Of a stretch of 64,000 bases of DNA, positions 1 through 9,575 are shown one piece after another. Source of the DNA: Methylorubrum aminovorans (lineage in GTDB: Bacteria > Pseudomonadota > Alphaproteobacteria > Rhizobiales > Beijerinckiaceae). Each line of letters starts with the position of its first letter. Within the stretch, counting starts at the first letter, position 1. The notes beneath the pieces were generated by a model. It saw only the letters and a program-made list of their open reading frames with translations. It was not told the origin of the DNA and searched no databases. The position numbers were made by a program, and so were the translations under genes. Location of the stretch: the NCBI RefSeq assembly GCF_022179725.1, contig NZ_BPRC01000021.1, forward strand, positions 1 to 64,000, given 5' to 3'.

Positions 1-33
1 GCGCGTCGCTGAGAACCAAGCGATCCTGAACGC

Positions 34-63
34 TCAAGGCTGTCCTCCAAAAGACAGCCTTGA
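34..63 (-). terminator. Hairpin downstream of the flagellin gene
   Basis: Perfect 11-bp inverted repeat TCAAGGCTGTC / GACAGCCTTGA around an 8-nt loop. It lies 44 bases beyond the flagellin stop in the direction of transcription. There is no clear T-run after it, so it may be a Rho-assisted terminator or an mRNA 3' end stabiliser rather than a classical intrinsic terminator. Confidence 0.55.
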
Positions 64-106
64 AGCACCGCTTACCCCGTCCGTGAACCCCAAGAGTCCA
101 CGCGGC

Positions 107-3100
107 CTAGCGCAGCAGCTGCAGGATGCCCTGCTGCGACTGGTTGGCCAGCGACAGCGCCGAGATCGCCAGCGAGTTGCGGGTCGAGAGCGCCTGGGAG
201 TTGGCCGCCTCCTCGTTGAGGTCGGCGCTCGTCAGGTTGGCCGCGCCCGTGTCGAGCACGTTGATGATCTGCTTGGTGAAGTCCTGCCGGTTCTGCACCA
301 CGGCGAGGTTCGAGCCGAGGGCGGCCGCCCGCGACTGGAGCTGGCTGCTGGCGCTGTTGATCTGATCGACGATCTTCCTGATGGCGCTGCTCTCCTGGAA
401 GTTGGTCTGGCCCACCGCCGAGAGGCCGAGGCTGGCCGCGTTGGTGGCGCTGCCCTGAACCTTGAGCGAGGACGAGCCCTTCTCGTTGAAGTTGATCGTG
501 AGGTTGTCGCCGGACAAAAGGTTCACGCCGTTGAACCCGGCATCCGAGGCGAGCTGGTCCATCTGCTTGAGCAGGTCGTTGTAGGTCTGAACGAGGTTGT
601 TGCGGGCGTTGAGCCCGTCGCCGCCGAGATTGGCCGTGGCGTTGCCGGTGGTGAACGGGTTGCCGGTCCCGCTCGCGATGATCGACAGGTTCTGGGCGCC
701 GACATCGTTGGTGGTGGTGATCGAGATCTTGCCGGTCAGCGAGTCGATGGTGGCCTGGGCGTTGGCGGGGGCGAGCGCTTGGTTGAGCTGGGCCAGCGTC
801 GAGATCTGGCCCGGCGCGTTCCCGAAGGTGACGGTGGCGGTGTTCATGGCCGCCCCGCTGCCGACCTGGACGGTGAGCGACTTGCCGGCGAGCGCGCTCT
901 GCGAGTCGGGCTGCCCGCCGCCCGCCGCGAAGTTCGTCGCGGTGAAGCCGAGATTCGACACCTTCGAGGTGGCGGTCGAGCCGTCGCCGAGCTGCACCGC
1001 GGTGTTCGAGTCGGCGGCGGTGAAGCTGAACTTGTTGGTCGCCGCGTCGTAGCTCGCCGTCACCGCGCCGTTGGTGGCCGCGCCGACCTTCTGGACGAGC
1101 GAGCCAATCGTGTCGGTTGCCGAGAGATTCACGGTCTGGCCATTGACCGAGAAGCTGTCGCCGCCCTGGAAGCCGAGGGCCGAGATCAGCGTGGTCTGGG
1201 TCGGGTCCGAGGTGCCGTTGATCGTCGTCGCCGTCGTCGCGACACCGAGGGTGTTCGAGGTCGAACCCTGGATCGAGAAACTGTTCCCGTCCGAGGTTCC
1301 GGTGAAGGTCAGACGTCCGTTCGCGTCCTTGCCGGCCGTCACGCCGGTCTTGCTGGTCTGAGCGTTGATCGTAGAGATCGCCTGATCGATCGAGGCCGAG
1401 GCGGCGATCGAGATTGCGGTGCCGTTCACCGTCAGGGTCTGGGTCGTTCCCTGGCTGTTGCTGACCTGTTGCGTCGTGGATGAGAATCCGCTCGAGGTCG
1501 GGTTACTCAACTGGAGCGAGAACGGCGTCCCATCGGCGGCACCGGTCAGCTTGATCTTGCCGGCATTGTTGGAGTCGACTGTCGCCGTGACACCCGTCGT
1601 CCCGGTCTTGGCATTAATGTCCGCGATCGCTTTGGCCTGGGTCGAACCGCCGATGATGGTGATCGCCGTGCCGTTGATGGTCAGCGTCTGGTCGGTGGGC
1701 GCGACGCCGTTGTTGATCGTCTGCGTACTGGTCGAGAAGCCCAGGGTGGTGTTGGCGCCGCCGGTGACCGTGAAGGCCGTGCCACTGGCCGCGCCGCTGA
1801 GCACGAGCTTCTGGCCCGAGGCGCCGTCCGATGCGCTCGACGCTGTGACGCCGGACTGACCGGTCTTGGCGTTGATGGCCGCGACGGCACCCGCAAGCAC
1901 GGTGGCCGCGCTGTCACCGGCATTGCCGCCGCTGATGATGACGCTGGTGGTGGCGCTGGTGCCGGGCGTCCCGAAGGTCAGCGTCTGTATCCGCGCCGCG
2001 GCGTTGTCGGTCGAAGCCTTCGCGCTCGTCGCGAAGCCGGCATTGGTGCCGGTGCTCGACACGCTGACGGCGTCACCGTTGCTCTTGCCGTTGATCTTGA
2101 GCTTCGTATTGGTCGAGTCGTAGCCGGCCGTGATCCCGTACTGCGCACCGGCGGTGTTGATCTTCGAGATTGCCGAAGCGATCGTGTCGGTGCTCGCGAG
2201 CGCCACCGTGAAGACCGGCGTGCTGCTGGTGCCCGACATGAACGACAGCGTCTCGGCGCTGGTGGTCGAACCGTAGACGCCGCCCGTGACCGTACCGGCA
2301 ACGGCGTTGGCCGGTGCCGTGAAGGTCGTTCCGCTGGCCGAGGCCGGGGTTCCGGTCGGGGTATAGAGGCCGCTGACGCTCGCCGCGAGGCTGGTACTCG
2401 TGGGCGCCGACGCGAAGCCGCTGGAGGCCGGGTTGGACGAGGCGACGGTGAAGGCCGAGCCGTCGCTCTTGCCGGTCAGGAGCAGGCGGGTATTGTCGAC
2501 CGGATCCTTGCTGGCGCTGACGCCGGTGGTACCGGTCTGCGCGTTGATGGCCGTGACGGCAGCGCCGATCGCGTCGGTGGTGGTGCGCGGGATCGTGATC
2601 GCCGTGCCGTTGATCGTCAGCGTCTGGCTCGCCGCCGGGGCACCGTTCGCGGTGGTCGTCGGGGTCGAGGCGAAGCCGAGCGTGTTCCCGGCGGCGCCGG
2701 TGACCGAGAAGTTGGTGCCGTCGGACTTGCCCGTCAGCATGATCGCCTGCCCGCCGCCCGAAAGCGTCTGGGTCGAGGCGGTCACGTTCGTGTTGGTGGT
2801 GGCATCGTTGATCTTTTTGATCGCAGCGGCCATCACGTCGGCCGCACTCGCCTCGGCCAACCCTCCGGAAATGGCGACCGGCGTGCCGTTGATGGTGAGC
2901 GTCTGGGTCTGCGCCGCGACGTTGTTGGTCGAAGAGACGGCCGTGCCGGTGGCGAAGCCGGTCTCGTTGGCGGTGGTGTTCTGCGCCGTGGTCGTCACCT
3001 TCAGCAGCGAGCCGTCCGACTTGCCGGTGAAGACGAGCTTGCCGCTGCCGTCGTTCTTCACGGACGCGCCGTTGCTTCCAAGTGCCGTATTGATCTTCGT

Positions 3101-3818
3101 GACCGCCGCGTCGATGGTGTCGCCCGTCGACAGGCTGACGACGGTCGCGGTCGCCGTTCCGATCTGGACCGAGATCGAAGCGCTCGTGGTCAGCGTGGTG
3201 AAGGCGTCGCTCGTGACTGTGCCAGCGACCGCGTTGGCGGGTGCCGCGAAGGCCGTACCGGCCGCCGTGGCCACGGTCGGTGTCGTTGCGGTGAAGGTGC
3301 CGCCGCGCATGGTCGCGGCCGTCGCGGTCGGCTGGTAGGCGGCGCTTGCCGTCATCGTTGCGGCGACGGCGGCGGTCGGCAGGCCGTTGGTGAGGGTCCC
3401 AACCGGCTTGTCCGAGAGCGCCGAGGTTGGGCCCGTGGACAGCAGATTGGTGGCCGTCGCGCCCGGAAGCGCCGTCGAGACCGAGGTGGCCTTGGCGGTG
3501 AAGGCATTGGTGGCGGCGAGCGCCTGCTGCGCCGTCGACTTGAGCTGGCTCGTGAGATTCTGGAGCTTGGAGAGGCCGGTATTGGCCGCCTGGATCGTCT
3601 GAACACCGTTCGAGATGCCGTCGAGCAGCGACGACAGGTCGCCTGAACGCGACGTCAGGTTGCTCGCGGTGAAGAAGTTGATCGGGTTGTCGAGCGCCGA
3701 GTTGACCTTCTTGCCCGTCGAGAGCCGGCTCTGCGTCGTTGCGAGCAGGCTCGCCGTGTCCTGGAGCGAGAAGCAGGTTCTGCCGCGTCGCGGCCGAGAG
3801 CGTAATGCTGGAAGACAT
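107..3818 (-). CDS. Large flagellin with internal repeat domains, apparent frameshift near its 5' end
   Basis: Flagellar filament subunit, about 1,235 residues, far longer than a usual flagellin (300-500). The N-terminal D0/D1 helices (SLQDTASLLATTQSRLSTGK, then SALDNPINFFTASNL) and the C-terminal helices (ending NSLAISALSLANQSQQGILQ) are typical. Between them lie about eight divergent copies of a 75-100-residue module. Each has a QTLTINGTAI-like strand, an A-x-x-IN(A/T)xTG helix, a TGKSDGT-like turn and a TLGF-like end, resembling flagellin hook-IN repeats. The natural start MSSSITLSAATRQNLL is the ATG at 3818, preceded by AGAGGA. After about 15 codons that frame leads away from the flagellin frame, because one extra base is present near 3771-3772. 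The long frame stays open upstream to 3931 without a flagellin-like start. Either the gene is inactivated or phase-shifted, or the base is a sequencing error. Confidence 0.85.
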
Positions 3819-4428
3819 GAGGCGACTCGATCCTCTGAGGCCGGCGTGGCGGCGGTGAGGCGATCGAGCGCCCGGCGCAATTGATGACGATCTAAGTATT
3901 TTCCGGAAGCCCCATCGATTACATCGCACAAAGTCTCAAGATTGTCTATATTTGTCTCAAAACATTCTCATGAAGCAAATCATATCAAAGAACTCTTATT
4001 TCGTCTCAGAATTCCAACCCGTCTCCCCACGCGGCATTTGCCGGCCGCGCCCCGCTCCGGCACATCCATAAGCGTCGCAGCGACGTTGTCCGGCGCATGC
4101 CGTTCGGGTCCGAGCCCGGCGCGCCGGGCCGGAGGCCGAGACTGCGAAGATCGTCGCAAAATTTGACGCATTCGCCCGATTGTCCGATTCTGAGACAGGC
4201 GGTAGTCCCTAAAAGACCGAATGAAAGCGCTGCAAACGACTAGTATAACCGTACCATCTCGTCATCTCAGTTGATATATAAAGCAATATCAGAGCGCATT
4301 ATGGTCTTTAGCAGAGTAGAGTTTTCTCAATTTACGCACCGAGCCGAAGACGGGCGCGGAGCCACGGCCGGCATCCGGCCGCAAACCTGAAACGATCCGC
4401 GACGTTCCTTCTCAGAGACTTGCCAGCC
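3819..4428. other. Intergenic region between flagellin and AraC genes
   Basis: No gene is supported here. The part nearest flagellin and the stretch 4170-4340 are much richer in A+T than the surroundings and probably hold the two divergent promoters. The short open frames in it have no recognisable product. The main structure seen is the repeated GTCTCAA word described separately. Confidence 0.5.
3933..3960 (-). promoter_or_regulatory. Direct repeat TTGAGAC upstream of flagellin
   Basis: GTCTCAA occurs at 3933-3939 and 3954-3960, a 21-bp period equal to two helical turns. A variant, GTCTCAG, is at 4003-4009. On the flagellin strand these read TTGAGAC. The spacing and the position 115-140 bases upstream of the flagellin ATG suggest an operator or upstream activator site. 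No known regulator is assigned. Confidence 0.3.
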
Positions 4429-5434
4429 ATGTCGAGGATTCTTCGAGACCGCTTCGAGGCACCTGCGGATCCTGCCGCGCTACGTGCGGACTGGATCGCG
4501 GCGATGTCACCGGTCTTTCAAGCGACCCTGCCGAGCGGACGCCTGTTGTCCGAGCCGATCATGATGGACAACTATCATCTCGGAGAGTTGCTCGTCGGCG
4601 AAGTTCGCGCCGGCGCAGATCCTGGAACGGACGCCGCGCATGGTCGCGCAGCAGGGTCTCGACCACCTTTTGATCCAGTTCTACCATTCCGGGACCGCTC
4701 GGGTCGAAGCGGCCTGGGGCGTGAGGGATGTCGGCCCCAACACCTGCGTTCTGTTCGACCTCGCCCAGCCGGCGACCATCGTCGCCGAACCGGCCCACGC
4801 GACCAACGTCCTCCTGCCGCGCGCCCTCATCATCGACAAGGTGCCCAACCTCGAGTCGCTGCACGGCCACGCCTTCGATTACGCGACCGACCGGATCAGC
4901 CGTCTGTTCTTCACCTGCGTGCGCGAACTCGTGGAGTGCGCCGACGCGCTCGACGTTCATCAGCTCCCGCATATCAGCCAGGCCGTCGCGATGCTCGGCA
5001 GCGCCTGCCTGCGCGGGCAGGTCGCGGATCGGCCGGCGAGCGAGGTGCAGCTCAGCATCACGATCCGGCAATACATCGAGAAGGAGCTCGGCTCGCCGCG
5101 TCTCGATGCCGAGACGCTCGCGGAGCATTTCGGCCTCTCCCGCGCGACCCTCTACCGGCAATTCGCCTCAGAGGGCGGCGTGCAGCGCTTCATCCGCGAG
5201 CGGCGCCTGCTCCGGGCGATGAAGATGCTGACGCAACCCGGCCCGACGGGACGGCCCCGCGTCTCGACGGTGGCCTACGCCTCCGGCTTCTCCGACGAGA
5301 AGACCTTCAGCCGCGCCTTCAAGCGCCGGTTCGGCTTCCTGCCGCGGGAGACCGAGGTCGGCGCCACCGTCTGGGGCCGCACCGCCGAGCCGCAGCCGGT
5401 TCTCCAGTCCTGGCTCAAGGAACTGGCGGCCTGA
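4429..5434 (+). pseudogene. AraC-family transcriptional regulator, frameshifted
   Basis: The first about 60 codons from ATG 4429 (MSRILRDRFEAPADPAALRA) run in one frame up to about 4615. The remainder (QILERTPRMVAQQGLDHLL and on) runs in the next frame to the stop at 5432-5434. Together they match the usual length, about 335 residues, of AraC-binding-domain-like regulators. The C-terminal 100 residues form the two helix-turn-helix motifs (AETLAEHFGLSRATLYRQF and ASGFSDEKTFSRAFKRRFGF). The shift is +1, or a 2-base loss, in the GC-rich run around 4610-4618. A shortened protein could start at ATG 4640, keeping the DNA-binding part but losing the N-terminus. The target is unknown. It neighbours the flagellin and the hsp20 stress genes but shares no obvious operon with them. 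Confidence 0.7.
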
Positions 5435-5567
5435 CCGCACAACGTGGTGGGCGACCGGCCGGCCTCGCCCCCGAGCGGAACGGGGACGGCGGCCCGCACC
5501 GCGACGCCGGCCTCTCGCGCCGACGGGCTCGGGAAACGTCCTGGCACGACGGCATGATCGTTTGCGC

Positions 5568-5581
5568 TTGATCCACCTCAA
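5568..5581 (+). promoter_or_regulatory. FNR/FixK-type box upstream of hsp20
   Basis: TTGATCCACCTCAA fits the TTGA-N6-TCAA core bound by FNR/FixK regulators. Its centre lies about 77 bases before the hsp20 ATG, which suits an activator at about -41.5 with a short 5' leader. The same word recurs at 9870 and, with one change, at 12549. Confidence 0.7.
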
Positions 5582-5651
5582 CGCCGAGACGGCGCGAGGA
5601 CAGCAGACTCTCCCGGGCGGCCGAACGCAGCCGCCTGACGGGAGATGATCC

Positions 5652-6128
5652 ATGAATCTCAAATCGCTCCTCACGCTCGGCCACCGCTCCCACACCCCCT
5701 CGGCCGATCCGGGCGCCATAACGCTCCCCTCGCATCCGCTCGTGGAATCGATGCTCGGCGACCTCCGCCTTGGCCTCCCGCTCTTCCAGGGCGGCGCGGT
5801 GCCGCGCATGGATGTCATCGAGAAGGACGGCAAGGTCGAGATCACCGCCGAACTGCCGGGGCTCGCGCGTGACGACGTCAGGGTCGAACTCGCCGACGAC
5901 ACCCTCGTCATCAGCGGCGAGAAGCGACAGGAGAAGGAGCAGACTGAGGGCGCGCGCAAGGTCACGGAGCGCAGCTACGGCGCCTTCGTGCGCAGTCTGG
6001 AACTGCCCGCGGGCATCAAGGCCGAGGATATCCAGGCCAGCATGGACAAGGGCGTCCTGACCGTGACGCTGCCCAAAGCCGCGCTGACGCCGCGCGAGCC
6101 GAAGCGCATCGACATCAAGGCCCCCTGA
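5652..6128 (+). CDS. Hsp20/alpha-crystallin small heat shock protein
   Basis: ATP-independent holdase chaperone, 158 residues, the usual size. The alpha-crystallin domain spans roughly residues 48-150, with the opening strand PRMDVIEKDGKVEITAELPG, the conserved LVISGEK segment and the closing GVLTVTLPK motif. The start is fixed by GGGAG about 8 bases before ATG. The C-terminal tail ends in KRIDIKAP rather than a classical I-x-I oligomerisation motif. A FixK-type box lies upstream and a usp gene follows downstream, so this looks like a low-oxygen stress gene, comparable in context to the acr/hspX gene of the mycobacterial DosR regulon (analogy, not homology of the regulator). Confidence 0.93.
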   Translation: MNLKSLLTLGHRSHTPSADPGAITLPSHPLVESMLGDLRLGLPLFQGGAVPRMDVIEKDGKVEITAELPGLARDDVRVELADDTLVISGEKRQEKEQTEGARKVTERSYGAFVRSLELPAGIKAEDIQASMDKGVLTVTLPKAALTPREPKRIDIKAP

Positions 6129-6185
6129 CCGCGGCCGGGATGCCGCATCGGCCGCGGGGAGGCGGGCCTTCGCGGGCCGGACCTT

Positions 6186-6199
6186 TTGCGCTGGATCAA
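6186..6199 (+). promoter_or_regulatory. FNR/FixK-type box upstream of first usp gene
   Basis: TTGCGCTGGATCAA has one perfect half site (ATCAA) and one degenerate half (TTGCG). It is identical to the boxes at 10024 and 15119, which also precede usp genes. It is about 170 bases before the usp ATG at 6370, so a longer leader must be assumed. Confidence 0.6.
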
Positions 6200-6369
6200 G
6201 GCCCGGCCGGCGGCGATGCTCTATCCCCTTGTCTCTGCATCGTCTTTTCCCTGACAGTGGGCGACCGCCCTCCGGGACGATGCCGCGCCTCGGATCGGAC
6301 GGCACGAGGCCGAGACACCGGCCTTGCGGCGCCCGCCAACCCGCAACCGCGTGCGGCAGGAGTTCTCCC

Positions 6370-7182
6370 ATGTCCTATGCCAGCATCATGGTGGCCGTCG
6401 ATCTCGCGGCCGAGGCGCGCGAGCGCGTGCACCTCGCCGGGCACCTCGCCGACGACTTCCGCGCCCGGCTGATCGGCGTCGCGGCGGAGGAGGCATCCTA
6501 CGCCATCGCGCCCGCCGGCCCGATCCCGGCGAGCGCCTACGCGCTGGCCGCCAACAACGAGGTCATCCTGAACGACCTCAAGCGGGCGCACGCCGTCTTC
6601 GAAGCGGCGGCGGGCGGGCGAAGCCGCATCGAATGGCGTTCGAACCTCGATTTTCCGCTGCCGTTCCTGATCGCGCAGGCGGCAGCCGCCGACCTCGTGG
6701 TCGTCGGCCGCAAGGGCCCGCCCGGTCCCCTGCTGTTCTCGGTCGATCCCGGCGATCTCGTCATGCATGTTGGACGGCCCATCCTGGTGGTGCCGCCCGG
6801 CATCGATCACCTTGACGCCCGGCGGGTCGCGATCGGTTGGAAGAACACCCGCGAGGCTCGCCGCGCGGTCAGGGACGCGCTGCCCTTCCTGTCACGGGCC
6901 TCGCGGGTCGTCGTGCTGGCGATCGATGAAGGGCAGGGCACGGACGACCCGGCGGACGTCGTCGGGTTCCTCCAGGCCCACGACATCGACGCTACGGCGA
7001 CGCGTTGGGAGGCCGGCGGTGCCGAGACCTCCCAGGCGCTGATCGAGGCAGCGTCCGAGCAGGCCGCCGACCTGATCGTCCTCGGCGCCTACGGCCACGG
7101 CCGCCTGCGCGAGTGGGTCTTCGGCGGCGTCACTCGCGACCTGCTGGCCGGCGCACCGATCTGCTGCCTGATGAGCCACTAA
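6370..7182 (+). CDS. Universal stress protein, tandem UspA domains
   Basis: 270 residues containing two UspA-like folds. The C-terminal domain carries the ATP-binding signature (VLGAYGHGRLREWVFGGVTRDLL, i.e. G-x2-G-x9-G-S/T type). The N-terminal domain is more diverged (VVVGRKGPPG). The start is ATG 6370 with AGGAG 7 bases before it; a longer frame upstream lacks a usable ribosome site. Its ending PICCLMSH is nearly the same as that of the leftward usp gene at 7936, so the two are paralogues. Usp proteins of this class bind nucleotides and aid survival under growth arrest or low oxygen; the exact role is not shown. Confidence 0.92.
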   Translation: MSYASIMVAVDLAAEARERVHLAGHLADDFRARLIGVAAEEASYAIAPAGPIPASAYALAANNEVILNDLKRAHAVFEAAAGGRSRIEWRSNLDFPLPFLIAQAAAADLVVVGRKGPPGPLLFSVDPGDLVMHVGRPILVVPPGIDHLDARRVAIGWKNTREARRAVRDALPFLSRASRVVVLAIDEGQGTDDPADVVGFLQAHDIDATATRWEAGGAETSQALIEAASEQAADLIVLGAYGHGRLREWVFGGVTRDLLAGAPICCLMSH

Positions 7183-7276
7183 GACGGTCGCCGCTCGATC
7201 AGAGCGGGGCGCGTATCGGCAAGCCCGCGCGGCGCTTGAGGAGGGCACCCATTGCGCCGGCGCGATGGGATCCCGC

Positions 7277-7327
7277 CGAAGCCAAATCCGCCATCCCGAA
7301 GGGATCAACCGGATTTGGGATAAGACC
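7277..7327 (+). repeat. Dispersed intergenic repeat, family A, copy 1
   Basis: About 50 bases containing AAGCCAAATCCGCCATCCCG and then a GATCAACCGGATTTGG part. The two CCAAATCCG / CGGATTTGG words are inverted, so the unit can fold as a hairpin. Related copies are at 17350 (opposite strand) and 47378. Confidence 0.65.
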
Positions 7328-7463
7328 GAGCGACGATGCTGACGCATCATCGATGACCCCGGCGGCGGGCGGCCGCCGGACACACGGAAGGGACGCCTGA
7401 ATCCGGTCGCAGATCGGATTCCATCCGCTTGGCCTGAATTCACATTAAGCCCGGAGTCCGCCG

Positions 7464-7913
7464 ATGACCGAGGCGTTCAACCTCAAGATCCCGCACGGCG
7501 GATACGTCCTGGTCGGCGACGGCCGCCGGGCCCTGGTGCTGCGCAACGAGGGCCACGCGCTGCATCTCAGTTTGAAGGTGCAGCACCTGTTCGAGGCCCC
7601 GCCCAACCCGCCGACGCGGGAGCAGGGAACGGACCGGCCGCCCCGCGTCCGGCAGGGGGAGCACCGCAGCGCCATCGCCCAGACCGACTGGCACGAAATC
7701 GCCGAGCAGCGCTTCGCCGGGGAAGTTGCCGCGGCGCTGGACCGCGTCGCCGGCGCGATCTCCGCCCTCGTCGTTGTCGCCCCGCCGCGGACGCTGGCCG
7801 CGTTGCGGCAGGCGCTGTCCGACCGCCTGAAGCGCGCCGTCATCGCGGAGATCGACAAGGATCTGACCAAGCTGACGATCGAGGAGATCGGCCAGCGCCT
7901 CACCGGAGCGTGA
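7464..7913 (+). CDS. Host-attachment-family protein (baeRF-like)
   Basis: 149 residues, the usual length of the family named after an Agrobacterium protein required for attachment to host cells (COG5622 type, related to archaeo-eukaryotic release-factor folds). Recognisable parts are the N-terminal strand KIPHGGYVLVGDGRRALVL, the central FAGEVAAALDRVAG helix, the VVVAPPRTLAALR strand-helix and the conserved tail (EIDKDLTKLTIEEIGQRL). GGAG lies just upstream of ATG. It sits between two usp genes but shows no FixK-type box of its own. The biochemical activity is unproven, and the attachment role is inherited from the family name. Confidence 0.85.
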   Translation: MTEAFNLKIPHGGYVLVGDGRRALVLRNEGHALHLSLKVQHLFEAPPNPPTREQGTDRPPRVRQGEHRSAIAQTDWHEIAEQRFAGEVAAALDRVAGAISALVVVAPPRTLAALRQALSDRLKRAVIAEIDKDLTKLTIEEIGQRLTGA

Positions 7914-7935
7914 CGACACCGATCCGGGCGGCGCC

Positions 7936-8751
7936 TCAATGGCTCATCAGGCAGCAGATCGGCGTCGTCTGGAGGATGTCACGGGTGGCGCCGCCGAAGA
8001 TCCACTCGCGCAGGCGGCTGTGGCCGTAGGCGCCCATGACAAGCAGGTCCGCGCCCTCGCGCCCGGCAAAGCGCAGCAGCGCGTCGCCCGCGCCGATCAC
8101 CGGGTCCGGCAGCAGGTGCGTCGTGGCCGTGAGGCCGTGCCCGGCGAGATAGGCCGCCACACCCTCGGCGCCCGCGTGATGCGCGTCGGGACCCACAGCG
8201 GCGACGCAGATCCGATCCGCCCGGCTCAGCAGGGGCAGGGCGTCGCGCACGGCCCGCCGCGCCTCGCGGGTGTCCTTCCAGGCCACGACAGCGCATCCGG
8301 GCCCGAGCCGCTCGAGACCGGGCGGCACCACCAGCACGGGACGGCCGACCGCCATCAGCACGGCGCCGGTCGGGACCGCCATCGGCCCCGGGTCGCCGTC
8401 CGTTGGCCCCTGCCGGCCGACGACCACGAGATCGGCTTCGCGGGCCTGCTCGGCATGGAAGGCGAGGGGCTCGGCCAGCGCCGAGCGCCATTCGGTTCGG
8501 GGCAGGGCGCCCGCCTCGCGCTCGAACAGCGCCTTGGCTCCTTCGAGCTGCTCGCGTGCCCGCTGCTCCTCGTCCTCGTAGATCCGCTCGACCGCCAGCA
8601 TGTCGCCCACTGGCAGGAAGCTGGGGACGCGGCAGGCGCCGGCTCCGATGAGCCGCGCCGGAAGGCGTTCGGCGAGCCCCGCGGCGAGCTGGACCCGGTC
8701 CGCCGTCGCGGCGCCGAGATCGACCGAGACCATGATGGTGCGGATCGTCAT
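7936..8751 (-). CDS. Universal stress protein, tandem UspA domains
   Basis: 271 residues, two UspA-like domains. The second has the nucleotide-binding segment VMGAYGHSRLREWIFGGATRDIL; the first has VVVGRQGPTDG. The chosen start is ATG 8751 because GGGGAG lies five bases before it; a GTG two codons earlier is also open. It is the last gene of a leftward group (78-residue membrane protein, triple-BON protein, this gene) that appears to be read from the FixK-type box at 9870. It is a close paralogue of the usp at 6370. Confidence 0.9.
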   Translation of the reverse strand: MTIRTIMVSVDLGAATADRVQLAAGLAERLPARLIGAGACRVPSFLPVGDMLAVERIYEDEEQRAREQLEGAKALFEREAGALPRTEWRSALAEPLAFHAEQAREADLVVVGRQGPTDGDPGPMAVPTGAVLMAVGRPVLVVPPGLERLGPGCAVVAWKDTREARRAVRDALPLLSRADRICVAAVGPDAHHAGAEGVAAYLAGHGLTATTHLLPDPVIGAGDALLRFAGREGADLLVMGAYGHSRLREWIFGGATRDILQTTPICCLMSH

Positions 8752-8802
8752 GACCACTCCCCAGATTGTCGCTCGCCTGCGGGCCCAGCCTCCTGCTTCG
8801 CC

Positions 8803-9447
8803 TCAGGCGAGCGTCAGACGGTCCTCGACGGCGGACACGCCGGGGACCGACCACGCCGCCCGCTCGGCCAGTTCGCGCTCGCGCCAGACATCGACGCAGC
8901 CGTCGAGGATCACCTTACCGCCCTCGACCCGGACCCGGATCGTGTCGGGCGCCTTCGCGCTCCGCTTCAGCGCCGCGCGGATCCGGGCCTCGACCTCAGT
9001 GGCCTCGGCCGGCGGCGTCACGGCGATGAGGTTGACGATGTCGGTGACGCCGGCGAGGCGGCGCAGGGCTTTGTCCACGGCCGCCTTCTGATAGTAGTGC
9101 GGCACGCTGCCCTGGAGCGTGACGCAGCCGCGCTCGACCTTGAGCGAGACGGATCGCTCCGGGATCTGCACGTCCCATTCCAGCACCCGCGCGCAGCGGT
9201 CGGCCAGCGCCTCGTCGCCGATCCGCGGATTGTCCGGATAGCGGACCTCGATCTGCTCGACCACGGCGCGGACGCCGCGAACCCGCAGGGCGACCCGCTC
9301 GACGATCCCCTTCTCGGCGTAGTTCCGCACATGCCCGCTGAGGGTCACGACACCGTTCTCGACCGCAACCCCGATCTGCGCCGCATCGATCATCGGCGCG
9401 AGTTCCAGTTCGTCGAGGACGTGCTGGCGCACGGTGACGTCGTCCAT
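8803..9447 (-). CDS. Protein with three BON domains
   Basis: 214 residues made almost entirely of three BON modules at roughly 3-70, 75-145 and 147-214, each with the G-x-V-x-L-x-G core (GVVTLSGHV, GCVTLQGSV, GKVILDGCV) followed by a helix and an AVExR-like strand. There is no signal peptide, so it is likely cytoplasmic, unlike OsmY. BON domains bind membranes or other proteins and are common in stress regulons. GAGGAGG six bases before ATG supports the start. It lies 51 bases upstream of a usp gene in the same direction. Confidence 0.9.
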   Translation of the reverse strand: MDDVTVRQHVLDELELAPMIDAAQIGVAVENGVVTLSGHVRNYAEKGIVERVALRVRGVRAVVEQIEVRYPDNPRIGDEALADRCARVLEWDVQIPERSVSLKVERGCVTLQGSVPHYYQKAAVDKALRRLAGVTDIVNLIAVTPPAEATEVEARIRAALKRSAKAPDTIRVRVEGGKVILDGCVDVWRERELAERAAWSVPGVSAVEDRLTLA

Positions 9448-9575
9448 CTCCCGCCTCCTCGCTGCGAAGTGTCTCGAGCCGCCGACCTGATTGCATCAGC
9501 TCCACGGCTCTCGGTCCTTATGTCGCGCGCTCTCGACGAATCGGCCTCCACTTCGTCGGACAGCGCGCTCAGGTG

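Noticed and set aside
83..1483. 466-codon plus-strand frame opposite the flagellin
   Set aside because: It mirrors the codon pattern of the flagellin and shows no ribosome site or family.
900..3400. Repeats in the flagellin gene as a CRISPR-like array
   Set aside because: The units are diverged, in frame and encode related protein modules. There are no identical short repeats with regular spacers.
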